DNA of 64,000 nucleotides from Blumeriella jaapii (Eukaryota > Ascomycota > Leotiomycetes > Helotiales > Drepanopezizaceae). A program made the translations under genes and the position numbers. Below the pieces are notes generated by a model, which was given only the letters and a program-made list of their open reading frames with translations, had not been told where the DNA came from and did not search any database. The stretch is from NCBI GenBank assembly GCA_009599575.1, contig VWND01000075.1, forward strand, positions 1,736,001 through 1,800,000. Reading direction: 5' to 3'. Position 1 is the first letter of the stretch, and each line of letters opens with the position of its first letter. Shown here piece by piece: positions 11,218 through 22,328 of this stretch.

Positions 11218-12151
11218 ATGCCTGGTCTCGACGGAATCAGCTACTCCCGCGAGTCGACGATCGCGGCTGTCCGCGACTATTACCAGTTCCTCGTCCATCT
11301 CTATCTGGACGACTCCGAGATTATCGAGCCGCCGAAGGGAGGATGGCCAGCCATTTCGCCGGAATTCCAGCACAACCTATTTCGAAAGTCAGACGAGGTC
11401 ATTCAATTACTCCGTGGCTTGCCTTACATCCGCGAAAATTCACCCGCTCTCGAGTGGGATGACCCCCCCTCACGGGAGTCCTGGCACTTATTGGGCAGAC
11501 TGGCAATCGTTGGCTGCTGACGGTATCAAGAGAGCCGAAGCCGGAGAATGCATGGATGATTTTGACGAGGACCTCAGGCAGATGAGTGAGGGCTCCATTG
11601 ACAATGTGCCAGCTCATGTTGTCGGCCTTACTTTCGGCGATAGTTACAACAAGCATACCTTCCTCCTTGACACGGAGCTCGGCGTCGTTCATGTAGGTCT
11701 CTGGTCTCCGTCTCACTCCTCACTAGCTCTTACTACCACTGACTCGCTGCTCAACTAGTGGCCAGAGTCGTGTGGAAGCGGTAGCCTCCAGGCCAACTTT
11801 GACAACGACCCTTCTTTCATCGAGCCCGTCTGGGGCGTGGACGACCATGTGCCCGAAAATGAGATTGAGTGGCGCAGTGAATCTCCGGCTTGGGCAATCA
11901 GAGACTTCTTTGAGCTTTTGAAGAAGCAATACCGAGAGCTGAAGTGGATCCCCATAAATGTTCGGGAGGTTGTTGCAGCTGATACCACCTTTACTCCATC
12001 CGAAGATGGGATGATTCCTATGCTCCAAAAGATCTTTCGAGACCATGGCTGGTCATCTGAACAGTCTAATGCTTATCGCAAACGGGATTGTCTGGAGGCT
12101 GTAAAAGCGGCAATGGAAGAGTACTACCCAGCTTTTGGCAAGCTGGAATGA
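11218..12151 (+). CDS. Conserved fungal hypothetical protein, frame broken at a C7 run
   Basis: The chosen start at 11218 reads MPGLDGISYSRESTIAAVRD, a typical beginning for a family of conserved Pezizomycotina proteins of unknown function (about 280 residues). The first frame runs to ALEWDD. At the seven-cytosine run 11463-11469 it must shift by one base to continue as GTYWADWQSLAADG. An intron at 11693-11758 (GTAGGT…CTAG) then joins GVVH to WPESCGSG without changing phase. The protein ends AMEEYYPAFGKLE at 12151. Apart from the C7 site all joints are clean. No catalytic motif or membrane segment was seen. It is divergent from the secreted protein at 9.8-10.7 kb and lies in the chitin-related block, but nothing links it functionally. 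Confidence 0.65.
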
Positions 12152-12580
12152 TCAGTCCCTGGTTCATGAAGAGACGATCTCTAGTTTTCCAACCAATTTG
12201 AATGATAACTGAGTGTTTTGGTCCCCATGATCACTCCTTGTCGAACATCAATAATCCTTGTGTCGGTTGAATTGTGTTAACAAGACTGACACCAATATGC
12301 AGGGATTATGATTTTCTTTTCGGTTGAAATGGAGAGACCAAAGTATTTGAGTAGTTCGTGATCAAGGATCTGTTAGGTTCATGTAAGAGAGAGGCACACT
12401 CGAGGTGCCACAGGAGAGATATAATTAACATCGTATCCAGACGGCAATATTGAATATTCCGCGTGTGAATTTGTATATAAGTCTCGCACTCTTTTGCAAA
12501 GCCGAGCCCTCGGCCCTGGGATTCCTGACAGTCACTGAGTTAACACCTTTAGTCTGATCTTCAGCATTGAGCCAGTCAAT
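12152..12580. other. Intergenic, promoter side of the LysM gene
   Basis: No coding frame. A TATA-like TATATAAG occurs near 12474, about 107 bp before the LysM gene start. That spacing would suit a core promoter if the 5' leader is about 75 bp. Confidence 0.4.
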
Positions 12581-14049
12581 ATGCATTTTCATCTGATCAT
12601 TGCCATGATGCTTAGCGCCACCAATGTTGGTACCGCTGCGATCGTCCGAAGGGACTGTACCTTCACCTGGGCAGCAGCAACTGGAGATACGTGCTTGTCG
12701 AGTACGTTGAACCTATCCTCTCTGGTAACACAGCAAAATGTCCTCGCTGGTCGTCCATGAAGTCACAGTGGGATTCCGAATTTAAGAATATTAACATTCA
12801 CAGTGGCAAATTTTTGGGGAATCACTCAATCTGAATTCATCAGCTACAATCCGGGAGTGGTCTGCAATGGCCTGGTCTCTGGGAAAGATTACTGTGTAGA
12901 GTGGACAGGCCCTCTCCCCACCACGACATCGTCTGCAAAGCCAATTACCACGTCTACTACATTCCTGAAGTCCTCGACGTCTTCAGCGCTTGTTGCTTCC
13001 AGTACAACAGCTGCGCCTTCAGGTCCATCTCCAACCCAAGAAGGCATTACCAGTGACTGTCAGTAATACAATGTAACCAATTGCTTGAAGATTTCTCACC
13101 TTAAATAGGCCAAAAGTTTCACCTCGCTGTTTCGGGCGATTCCTGCGGAGGAATTGTTTCGAAATACGGCGGCTTCACTCTCACACAGTTCTACGCGTGG
13201 AATCCCAGTGTAGGTTCTGGTAAGCATTCAATCCATACATGCATATCTACTCAATTCTTGCATTCGCTTATATCTTCAACAGATTGCTCTGCACTGTGGC
13301 TCGGCTAGTAAGCTTTTGATCTACCCATCAGCAGTTTTCTCAAAGACCAGGAACTGACTTTTGATGTTCAAGCTATTATTGTGTGGCAGTCACAGGGACC
13401 CCATCCCCTTCTAGTGCCGCCCCCATACCTACGACAACAGCTCCCTCCGGGCCTTCTCCAACTCAAGGCGGGATCGTAGCAGACTGTAAACAATCTCCGT
13501 GACCCTTATCGGTAACAAGTCTGCTAACAATGCTGTAGGTAAGATATACCATATCGCGGTCTCCGGCGACACGTGTCAGAATATCGTGGATACCTACAAG
13601 ACATTCTCTCTAGCTGAATTGTAAGTCGGCAACGGAATCTAGAATCCATAATCTTCTAACATCCGACTAGTTACTCTTGGAACCCAGCTGTTGGCAGCGA
13701 CTGTTCTGGGCTGTGGCTCGGGTACAATTACTGCATTGCAATCACCGGAACGCCCACTACCGCTCCCTCTACCACAACCACAAAAGCACCCGCTGGTCCG
13801 ACCGTCTCGCCGACCCAGCAAGGAGTCTCAGCAAAGTGTAACAGATGGTATTTGGTCTCATCGGGCGACTTCTGCCAGAAAATTGCTGACCAATTCGCGA
13901 TTTCTTTGTCAAACTTGTGAGTTCCGAGAATCAGAAGCGTTGTGATGAAGGCTAATTTTGCAAATAATAGCTATGGATGGAATCCTGCCATTGGGTCGAG
14001 CTGTGCAAACCTTTGGCTTGGCTACTATGTTTGTGTTGGATCATCATGA
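12581..14049 (+). CDS. Secreted protein with four LysM domains (LysM effector type), 343 aa
   Basis: Eight exons join in frame: 12581-12701, 12804-13058, 13109-13219, 13283-13307, 13373-13485, 13539-13620, 13671-13916 and 13971-14049. The start gives a signal peptide. Four LysM units follow. The first contains [13 protein letters not shown] and [12 protein letters not shown]. The next three share an HxAVSGD/SSGDFC start, a WNPxxGSxC core and LWLGYY or LWLGYN ends. Linkers are Ser/Thr/Pro-rich with repeated GPSPTQ-like motifs. There is no catalytic domain and no anchor, so it should be a soluble chitin-binding protein. Proteins of this kind bind chitin fragments or shield hyphal chitin in plant-associated and mycoparasitic fungi (known for the family; not shown here). 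Introns fall at repeated positions in the repeats, pointing to internal duplication. Confidence 0.88.
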
Positions 14050-15310
14050 ACAAGTGATCAAAACCGCTAAAACATGGTGATAAATTCCGTTTAAATAAAT
14101 GTCTACATTAATAATGGAGGATTGGATGTAGATTTTTGCAAGAAAACGTAACGATGGTCAGCTATTATGATTGCCGGATAATGGAGAACACTTTCAAAAT
14201 CTCAAAACGCTTACTTGTCCCACTTGCATACTCGATTCGAGTAACAATAGCTTATTTCACTGATTTCAGCTCTTCCTTGAACTTTTGAACGGGGCTTTAG
14301 ATCTTGTTGCGTCTCTTTGCTAGTACGGTAGGGTAGGGAGTGTCAGAAATGGAACTAGAAAAGTAAACAAACTCAATTTAAGCGAGATGGGCACCTTTAG
14401 ACCTGCTCTGATAATTTTGATAAAAGATATAGATTGCTAGTAGTCGCAGTCTCAGCTTAGCATACCATCTGCTGCGAGCTCGAGAAATTTGCTTAGATCG
14501 TAACCCGTCAGCAAATCCTGCTCTTTGACCAGTTCCAAATGACGCGTTGAACAAAGACAGCTTTTGTACCTCTCCGGGCCTCGACCCATGATATAGTTAA
14601 AAAAGCCAGAGCTGCAGTGCAAAGACTTCGTACATAGATCTTTTTGCTTTTAATTTCACAGCCAGAAAGCAACAGCATCTTGTATCTTTGCACCCAGTGA
14701 TGAAAGTAAAACAATCTCATACTAACTTCTTATGGATACCACGAAAGTTTGCCGTTCAGAATCCGATACAAATGGAAGAATTGCGTTTTTTAGCTTATGT
14801 GAAAGCCAAACATTTAATCTTCGTCTCAAGCGTATTTGCTGCGTGGAAGAACTACTCTAACCTGGGTTCTGACAGATGCCTTGGTTTCCTGCAAGCACAC
14901 CTTCTGGGAATGACTTGATGAAATGTGGACATGCTACAACGTCATCCCAGGCGATAATAAACTGAAAGTGGACTCGTAGCTCTCATTACAATCTGAGCAG
15001 CTCTGTAGATCAGTTAGGCAAAGCGGTCTGCTTACTTTGAGAATACTCACATTGATCGTCATGGAATATTCGTAAACCACAGTACTAGTTTGCTTATAGG
15101 GAATTCCGGTACTGAAAGTGCTGAAGACGGGCCTGATTTGGAGATTGATAAAAGGTGCCAGTGCAGTGTACCATTACACATGGACTATTGCGACTACGTT
15201 CCTCCAACACATTTTTTCGATAACCGGCAGCAAGTCTAAACTGCATCGCAGATCTAAATGTTGGTCTAGTACATGATACATCTCAGTCGTAAGAGCACAA
15301 CGCAAATCCA
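14050..15310. other. Gene-free stretch of 1.3 kb
   Basis: Short frames only, none with coding character or splice signals that extend them. No RNA gene recognised. Confidence 0.5.
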
Positions 15311-16700
15311 CTAAGCCAAAGTCTTTGCCTCGCCATCCTTAATCTTTCCGGCAGCAACCAACCGCTTGACCTCGCCAGACCACACACCCTTGATCTCATC
15401 CGCAATCTTGAGCCCATTGAGCTTGCCCGCCAACTCTGCGGTCTCATCGGGATCAAGCTTGCCCTGCAGGAGCTCGACATCGTTCAGTACGGCATCAATC
15501 GCGGAGCAGAAGCATCGCCAGACACAAAGTAATTCGCATCCTTGACACTGCCCTTCAGCACACGCCTGTTCTTCTTGACCGCAGCCTTCGCAGCTTCCTT
15601 GGCCTTCTTGCCCTGCTCTCTGTCAGCCTTGGCCTTCTCCTCAGCCTCCTTCGCAGCCTTGGCCTCGGCCTCCTTCGCGGCTTTGGCATCTTCGATAGCC
15701 TTCTTCTCGGCAGCTTCCTTCTCGAGCCTCTTCTTATTCTTGCTAGCGTTGGCCGCGTCGCGGAACTGCTTGATGCGCACGTCGCCAGCCATAGCGTCGT
15801 CTACCAGCTTGCGCAGGCGGGCAACGTCCTCGTTCTTCTTCTTCTTTCGGGCGTTGTTGTTCTTGCGCTCAATGTGACGCTTTTGGTCACGGCTCTCGGT
15901 GTCGTCGGGGACGTCCTCGTCTTGGTACTCGAATGAGCGCCACGAGTCGAAGTTGTAGAAGAAGTTGTAAAAATTCTCGACCTCCTCCTTAGTACTCTTC
16001 TCGTCTCCAAATTTGGGAACGGGTTGGACCTTGGAAAAACGTCCCTCGGCTTTGAAGACGGCGCTCCACAACTTGTAGTATTTGCCATCCTTCGTCGCTT
16101 GTTTCTTGGTAGGGGGCTCAACATCGGCCTTCTCGTCAACGGAGTCGAATTGGCGTCGCTTGACGGGATCAAGGAGAACCTCTGTAGCCTTTTGGATACA
16201 CTTGAAGAAGCTGTCGTCCTCGGTGTTTCCCGCAGCAGCCTTCTTGTCGGGATGGTGGCGCAGAACCTTCTTGCGGTGGGCACGCTTGATCTGATCTTCG
16301 GTGGCCTTGAAACGGTACTTGGAGAGACCTAGAACGGCGTAATGATCTTGACTCTGCGAGCTAATTAGCAGCACTCAATGGATTAAACCGACTTGACCAA
16401 ACTGACCTTCCAGTCCTTAGCATCGCGGAGAAGCATTGAGGGATCCTCGGGCTCGCTGATCTCCCCAGAGTCCTCGTCCTCGACTTTTTTGACATTCTCC
16501 TGAGCCTGGATGCGATCGTCTTCGGAGAAGGTACGCTTGTGGCGGGCACGGCGGGCATGGGCCAGGAAGTGCGGACCAACTGGTTCAATGCTGCGCTGCG
16601 TTGGTGTTGAGAGCTTTCCGATGGCCTTGAAATCCTTACCCGCCTCCCATCCCGAAGGAAGAAAGGGCAGAGGAAGCACGACTTGAGTGTGCGTCGCCAT
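15311..16700 (-). CDS. ZUO1: Ribosome-associated J protein Zuotin, frame broken near its C terminus
   Basis: Exon 1 is 16700-16407 and exon 2 is 16353-15311, joining DWK to SQDHYAVLGL. The J domain follows, with the HPD motif intact (LRHHPDKKA). Next come the zuotin homology region (FFYNFDSWRSFEY) and a long charged helix rich in AKAAKEAEAKA-type repeats that binds the ribosome. Zuotin is the J-domain partner of Hsp70 Ssz1/Ssb in the ribosome-associated complex, acting on nascent chains in the cytosol. The C-terminal bundle (LLQGKLDPDETAELAGKLNG) is present but in another frame: after GDASAP the frame changes by one base at about 15499-15505. Allowing for that base, the length is 445 residues, usual for the family. 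A one-base sequencing error is therefore likely. It is divergent from MZM1. Confidence 0.9.
15499..15505 (-). other. Frame change in ZUO1
   Basis: Read as given, the frame ends in a stop right after DASAPRLMPY, dropping about 62 conserved C-terminal residues that are present immediately downstream in another frame. No splice sites lie between the two frames. Confidence 0.75.
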
Positions 16701-17565
16701 CTTTGTTTGTGGAGGAGATCAGAATATTTCGAGAAAGATTGCCGACGATAAAGCAAAGTAGCACAGGACAAAAGTTGTGTACTAGCGCTAATCCCAGAGT
16801 GGCCTAGCGGACACGTGCGGGAACTATCTCAAGGCCGAAGATGTTCAAGACAAGAAGAACAAGAAGCTATACAACCAAGTGTGGCAGGGCAAAACTGCAA
16901 AAGGATCATAGGTAGGCAAGATTCCGCTGCACATGAGGCTTGCGTCAGAGATAAACTGACCGTAGGAAAGTGAAGGGACTCAATCGAAGCCTTGAACCCA
17001 TCTCCTTATCCAACCACCGGCCTCGGAACGCTTCTTTCTCTTCGATCATTCTTGACTACCCAATTCCTCTACTCGGGTCGTTTTGAACAGAGGTCAGTAG
17101 ATGTTTGGCTTTTTGTGTAAACATGTAGTGGTCTTCGTCGTTGCGGAAGCCAGGTTTCGACTTGCTTCTTTTCTGCATTTCTTGCTTGTCTAGGGCGACT
17201 CACACTTTGTGTGCAGCCAGTGGAGTCTCCTTCAGCTTCGTAGTCATCCTCTACTTCTCTTGAGTTGCTCTGATGGAGGATAGCTCAATCTTTAGCTAAC
17301 TATCTTCATCGGTCCCAACTATCAAAATCTCATGCAGCGAAAGTCAAAGATGTCAAAGTCCTTTGATAGGCTTCAGATGGACAATCTCAAATTCGCTCAG
17401 CATCGAATATTAAGTTCTGTTCTGCATTTTGAGATACCTAATTATCAACATGTCACTTGATCCATCTCCCTTTTCCAATTCAGAAACCGCTCACAAAAGC
17501 CCCCAGCACCCAAAAGCTAACACGCCCACCTCTCCAGGTCTCTCTTCCCATCCACGAGCACCTTC
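16701..17565. other. Shared promoter region of ZUO1 and MZM1
   Basis: 865 bp between divergent start codons. No coding frame seen. Pyrimidine-rich tracts precede the MZM1 start. Confidence 0.5.
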
Positions 17566-18164
17566 ATGATGGCCCTTCAAGCCTACCGCGCCCTCCTCCG
17601 CTCAACACGCCTCGCATTCGCTGGTCAGGCACCTTCCTCCCCTTCATCCCTATTCTCCTCTCCCAATACCTCACCCCCCATTCCATCCTTTACCTCTCAT
17701 CTCCAAAGCCACAACTCACATCTGACCGATCCCAGGCGACGCGCCCCTTCTCCAAGCCGCGCGCAAAGAAGCCCACGCTGCCTTCCGCAAGAACGCCTCC
17801 CTCGCCTCCACCGACCCGGCACTGGCGCCCGCCATCGCGCACGCGAATGAGGTGGCCAAGATCTTGCGCGAGAATGTCGTGCAGGGCACGCTGGAGGACG
17901 ATCGGTATCGTACGCCTTCCCCTCCTCTTCCCATTTTCTTTTCGTGGCTTTTTTTGCTTGGTTTGCGGGTCTCTTGCTGGCTGAGGTGGAAAGTGATGCT
18001 GAATTTTGAGGAATTTATGTGGGAATGAGTAGGTGCAAGGGCTGACGTGGAGTTGCGTAGGACTTAGGATTCATGAGCATACCGAGAGAGGCGACAATGA
18101 TACTGTGAAGATGCCGAATGGGCAGAAGGTGGTCATTGATGGGAAGAAGTGCTCTGAAAGATAG
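17566..18164 (+). CDS. MZM1: Mitochondrial complex III assembly LYR protein Mzm1/LYRM7, 111 aa
   Basis: Three exons, 17566-17623, 17736-17909 and 18061-18164, join in frame to 111 residues. The N terminus reads [20 protein letters not shown]; it fits the LYR family, with a YRALLR motif in place of strict [14 protein letters not shown] and [19 protein letters not shown] follow, and the end [11 protein letters not shown] with [10 protein letters not shown] is characteristic of Mzm1. The protein acts in the mitochondrial matrix as a chaperone for the Rieske iron-sulfur protein before it enters the bc1 complex. Two ATGs stand in tandem at 17566 and 17569; the second may be the main start. Length agrees with fungal homologues. 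Confidence 0.87.
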
Positions 18165-18573
18165 ATAGGTTAGGGGTGAGAGGGTTGGAAGGAGTGTATA
18201 CCTTATGTGTAAAAAGAATGTTGTTTTGGGAGGGGAGCATTTTGTTGTATGATGGACATAGCGAACTTGTGGAACAACTAAAAGCGTGCTGCTTGCTGCG
18301 AATCATTGTAGAACTATGGGAAAACTCTTCTTGATACGTCGTTGAGCCAGACGGTTTTGGATTCTTGATGTGATAGTGTGATCGATCATTGTGGAACAGA
18401 GTTGACTCCAAAGGGAGGAGACTTGTTAGTTTTGTATTAGAAAATTATCATATTTTCAGAATCATCACACTGAAGGCCTGTTTTGATTCTTGAACCTTGT
18501 AAGCCGCTAATAAAACATATACATGACAGATGCATTACGTAATCTACCGGAAGTCATCCAAAGCAACTTTCCT
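18165..18573. other. Intergenic, convergent 3' ends
   Basis: Lies between the 3' ends of MZM1 and SLT11. Nothing beyond probable untranslated sequence was seen. Confidence 0.45.
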
Positions 18574-19716
18574 TCAATTATTGCCCGCCAAGCTAGCATA
18601 TTGCACATCTCCAGATCCGGGTGGAGCCGCAACGGCAGACATATTCGCCAGATCGTCCTTCGGAGGAGCTGCGAGTGCCGCTTGCGAATGGCCACCTCTT
18701 GCACGTCCACCCGATGCAGGACTTGCAAATGCCGAGCGACCCTCCCTCCCAGTCGCTATCCGCTCTTCCTTGTCCATTGTACCAATAGGTCTCGGACGAC
18801 CCCATTGAACACGTAGCGGACATCCTGCGATGACGGCTCTACCCTGCAATGCTTCCGCTGCAGCTTCCGCCCCCTCTCTTGCTTGGTAGTTGACAAACGC
18901 ACAATGCGACATGTGTGAGCACACCAACGATCTAATCTTGCCGTACGGAGTGAAGAAGTCGCGAATCTTGTGCTCGGGTAAATCGTCCTCCACACCAGTA
19001 ACGAACAACGACGTGATGGACTGATCGGTGGGCGGCAATATATCCTGCTGTGTAGGAGGGAGTTGCGCTGCACTTGGAAATGCTCGGCCTCCTCTGCCAC
19101 CCCGTCCACCTCGTCCCACTCCTCGGGGGCCTGCCCCTCCTCTGCTATCTCTCGTTCGAATCGGACCGGGCCCATTCGTGGTCAGCGCCGTAGAAGCTGC
19201 GTGTCCCTCCGCGCCCTCGTTATCCGCAGGGCCGATCCTCCTCTGCTTTTTGAAATACGGCTCCGAGTTCGCCAGTCTCCTCAGCAGTTCCCTCGCTTTC
19301 TCATCTGTCTTCTCGTACGCCTCGACCGCACCTCGACCCTCTTCAATCTCTTTCTCGTGTTCCTGCGCATAGTATTCTCGGTTGACGGCGCTCTGTGGGC
19401 CCGGAGCCACCATCTTGAGAGCGGCATCGCGAACGACGATGGGCAGGCCGAAGGAGAGATCGAGCATGCAGCACTGGCAGCAGTTCTTCAGGCGGGCGCA
19501 CGTCAAACAGATGTTGGTGCGCTTGCTGCGCGCGGTCCGGTCGGCTTTCCATTTGAAGACAGTGAAGGGGCGCGTACAAATCTTGCATTCTTCGCCGTAG
19601 TCTTGCTTGATCATCTGCACGTAGGGGTTGTCGGGGAGGCAGCTTTCGCAGACGGAGGGGAAGTCGGTGGTCTCCCAGCCGGAGCGATTCAGGTCTTGTT
19701 TGATCTGGGGAGGCAT
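18574..19716 (-). CDS. SLT11: Pre-mRNA-splicing factor Slt11/Ecm2 (RBM22 type), 380 aa
   Basis: Single exon of 380 residues. The N terminus reads MPPQIKQDLNRSGWETTDFP, as in the family, followed by a cysteine-rich zinc-binding part (CESCLPDNPY, CKICTRPFTVFKW, CLTCARLKNCCQCCMLDL). A charged helical linker and an RRM follow (TSLFVTGVEDDLPEHKIRDF, CAFVNYQAREGAEAA). A glycine/arginine stretch (GRGGRGGRGG) precedes the RRM. The protein belongs to the Prp19-associated part of the spliceosome and contacts U6 snRNA and the 5' splice-site region near the catalytic centre. It is divergent from ERG6, with 362 bp between starts. ISY1, another spliceosome component, lies 40 kb away in the same window. Confidence 0.93.
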   Translation of the reverse strand: MPPQIKQDLNRSGWETTDFPSVCESCLPDNPYVQMIKQDYGEECKICTRPFTVFKWKADRTARSKRTNICLTCARLKNCCQCCMLDLSFGLPIVVRDAALKMVAPGPQSAVNREYYAQEHEKEIEEGRGAVEAYEKTDEKARELLRRLANSEPYFKKQRRIGPADNEGAEGHAASTALTTNGPGPIRTRDSRGGAGPRGVGRGGRGGRGGRAFPSAAQLPPTQQDILPPTDQSITSLFVTGVEDDLPEHKIRDFFTPYGKIRSLVCSHMSHCAFVNYQAREGAEAAAEALQGRAVIAGCPLRVQWGRPRPIGTMDKEERIATGREGRSAFASPASGGRARGGHSQAALAAPPKDDLANMSAVAAPPGSGDVQYASLAGNN

Positions 19717-20078
19717 TCTGGGTGAGTGCTAGTATGAGAAATCGCAGGTTGTGAGAAGAACGGAAGAGACTCAGTCAGTCGTACCAAGTCGTACGCCGAA
19801 GACAAGTGAAAGTGAGGCTGAGATGTGATATCTGAGGTGCATGTGGGATGGGAAAATCGAGCCGTTATCGCAGGCAGCTGACGGGTATCACGTGACTGAG
19901 AAGCTAATGCCAAAAAAGGGGCCAGACTAGCGCGAACACGAATACGCCATGCGAGTCGTTTAGTGCACAGGGGGGTCCTCGGAAAATAAACAACTCCTCC
20001 ATCTTGTTTCCTCCATCAATTCAACATCCATCCACTTCTCACAACTCCAAATACCTTTCCAGCATTCCAGTATTGACA
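19717..20078. promoter_or_regulatory. Bidirectional promoter region of SLT11 and ERG6
   Basis: 362 bp separate the two start codons. It contains GTATCACGTGACTG near 19887, with a CACGTG E-box core, and short pyrimidine tracts before the ERG6 start. No coding sequence. Factor binding is inferred only from the motif. Confidence 0.5.
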
Positions 20079-21388
20079 ATGGCCCCCTCCCAACTCGAGA
20101 CCGAGGATCATACCCGCGATGCGGCTTTCAACAAGGCCATGCACAAGGATTCGTCCGCCGCGAAGGGCGGTTTTAGCGCTATGATGAAGAAAGACAAGAC
20201 GGCGCAAAAGGCTGCCGTCGACGAGTATTTCAAGCACTGGGATGACAAGTCGGCGAAGGACGAGACGCCAGAGATCAGAGAGGTATGATCATCTCCCGCG
20301 ATGCCCCTGAGTTGGTGGCTGAGCTGGGAGACTTTTTCTGACGGTTTACTCCCAGGCACGGAAAGCAGAATATGCCACTCTCACCAGGCAGTAAGTACTT
20401 GTCATCTCTGTGGCCGTTGAGTCCTGCTAAGACAATTGAAGTTACTACAACCTTGGGACAGACTTGTACGAGTACGGATGGGGACAATCCTTTCATTTCT
20501 GCCGCTTCGCATACGGAGAACCTTTCCACCAAGCCATTGCACGCCATGAACATTACCTCGCCGCCAAAATCGGCATTAAGGACGGCGACAAAGTCCTCGA
20601 CGTTGGGTGCGGTGTGGGAGGCCCGGCAAGAGAAATTGCCAAGTTCACCGGTGCACACATTACCGGTCTGAACAACAACGACTACCAAATCGAGCGTGCC
20701 ACAAGATATGCACGAAAGGAGGGCCTCTCTCACCAACTTGAGTTCGTCAAGGGTGACTTTATGGTTGGTGCTTCCGCCCATCTTTCTACACACCCCCACT
20801 AACACGTCCTAGCAAATGTCCTTCCCCGAGAACTCCTTCGATGCTGTCTACGCCATCGAAGCCACCGTCCACGCCCCCTCTCTCGAGGGTGTCTATAGCC
20901 AGATCTTCCGCGTTCTCAAGCCCGGTGGCGTCTTCGGCGTCTATGAATGGCTCATGACTGACAAGTACGACAACGACAACCAACATCATCGGGAAATTCG
21001 CCTTGGCATCGAGCTCGGTGACGGCATTTCCAACATGGTCAAGATCTCCGATGGTCTTGCCGCCATCAAGGCCGCCGGTTTCGAGCTCGAACTCCACGAG
21101 GATCTGGCCAAGAGGCCCGATGCCACGCCGTGGTATTACCCGCTCGCGGGCGACTTCAGCATGATGGGCTCTTTCTGGGATTTCCCCACGATATTGCGCA
21201 TGACAAAGATTGGGCGGGGAATCACGCACAGATTTGTGGGTGCGTTGGAGATGATCGGGCTTGCACCTGGGGGAACGCAGAAGACGGCCGATAGTTTGGC
21301 GGTGGCTGCTGACTGCCTGGTTGCCGGTGCCAAGGAGGATCTGTTCACGCCCATGTACTTGATGGTCGCGCGGAAACCTTTAAATTAA
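20079..21388 (+). CDS. ERG6: Sterol 24-C-methyltransferase Erg6, 378 aa
   Basis: Four exons, 20079-20282, 20356-20390, 20442-20763 and 20813-21388, join in frame to 378 residues. It shows the [11 protein letters not shown] sterol-methyltransferase block, the SAM-binding motif [24 protein letters not shown], and [10 protein letters not shown], then the C-terminal sterol methyltransferase domain ([19 protein letters not shown]). It transfers a methyl group from S-adenosylmethionine to C24 of zymosterol or lanosterol/eburicol-type sterols in ergosterol synthesis, at the endoplasmic reticulum and lipid droplets. All key motifs are intact and the length is normal. The first start codon in frame after the promoter was replaced by the internal ATG at 20079, because homologues begin near MAPSQLE and the upstream codons are 5' leader. 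Confidence 0.95.
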
Positions 21389-21730
21389 GCGACTTGAAAT
21401 TTAACAGACCGAGGGAACGAGAGACGAGGGAGCAGTTCGGTTGTGGCTGCTTGGCCAGTGTGTTGATTATTGTACCAGAGCCCAGAGGAAGACGTTGTTC
21501 CTTTCACTAGATGTGAAAATCCAATGGGAATTGCTGGTTCCTATGGGGCATGGCATCTGGCATGGGTGTGCTCGGTGGGAAACATAGGAGACTTAATATC
21601 GTATCTAATAATCAAAGACGAAGTCCCTCGAGCAGAGGGCATACAACAACACTTCATGGCCTTTCATCTCGGGATTTCCATGTACTCTCGACCTTCTCCT
21701 TGGTCCTTGTGACCAACATCGTGGGCTTGC

Positions 21731-21764
<34 letters not shown>

Positions 21765-22328
21765 ACTCCCTCCACACCTCCAACAACACCAATACCAGCA
21801 ACACCAACAATAAATCCCGAACCTCCATTTCGTTCTTCAAAAAAACTCTGATTTAGTTCCTGGTGTTTTAGAACCACAACTCGTAGGTGTGGCAGTTGCA
21901 CACCTAACAGAAAGCACTACATTATTTTCGTGACTTGATAAATTGAATCACAAGAAGATGCGGTTTCTATTTCGAGGGGTATCTGAAATGGAAGTGAACG
22001 ACGTGCACCCTTATCTCTGGAGCGCCCTCATGCCTAGATATGCCTAAGTAGGTAGGTAGATAGATATGCCTCGAAATTTCGTCCCCTCCGCCCCCAGCTC
22101 GTAACGAATCAAAGAAAACTTGCGTACGAACGAGTCGATCGACAGGTGCTAAGAAGCTCGGTTCTGGGGAGTGTGATTCATGCAATGCAGACTTGTGAAA
22201 AGTTTTCGAGACGACCCAGATCATCGTTACTAGACGTAGACTGAGTATGCACGTCGAGAATGGAAAGGGAGATCAACGGGCGAGATCATCCTTCATAGCG
22301 AAGCCATGCCATCTTATCATCTGCGCTT
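21389..22328. other. Intergenic with a 30-base poly-C run
   Basis: Holds the 3' region of ERG6 and a C30 homopolymer at 21732-21761 followed by CCT/CAACAC-type simple sequence. Short TAGGTAGGTAGATAGATA microsatellite near 22048. No gene seen. Confidence 0.5.
21732..21761. repeat. Poly-C homopolymer, 30 bp
   Basis: Uninterrupted run of 30 cytosines on the plus strand. Confidence 0.95.

Noticed and set aside
16781..16830. tRNA-like GAGTGGCCTAGCGGAC string
   Set aside because: Lacks the paired stems and a T-loop GTTCRANNC at the right distance.
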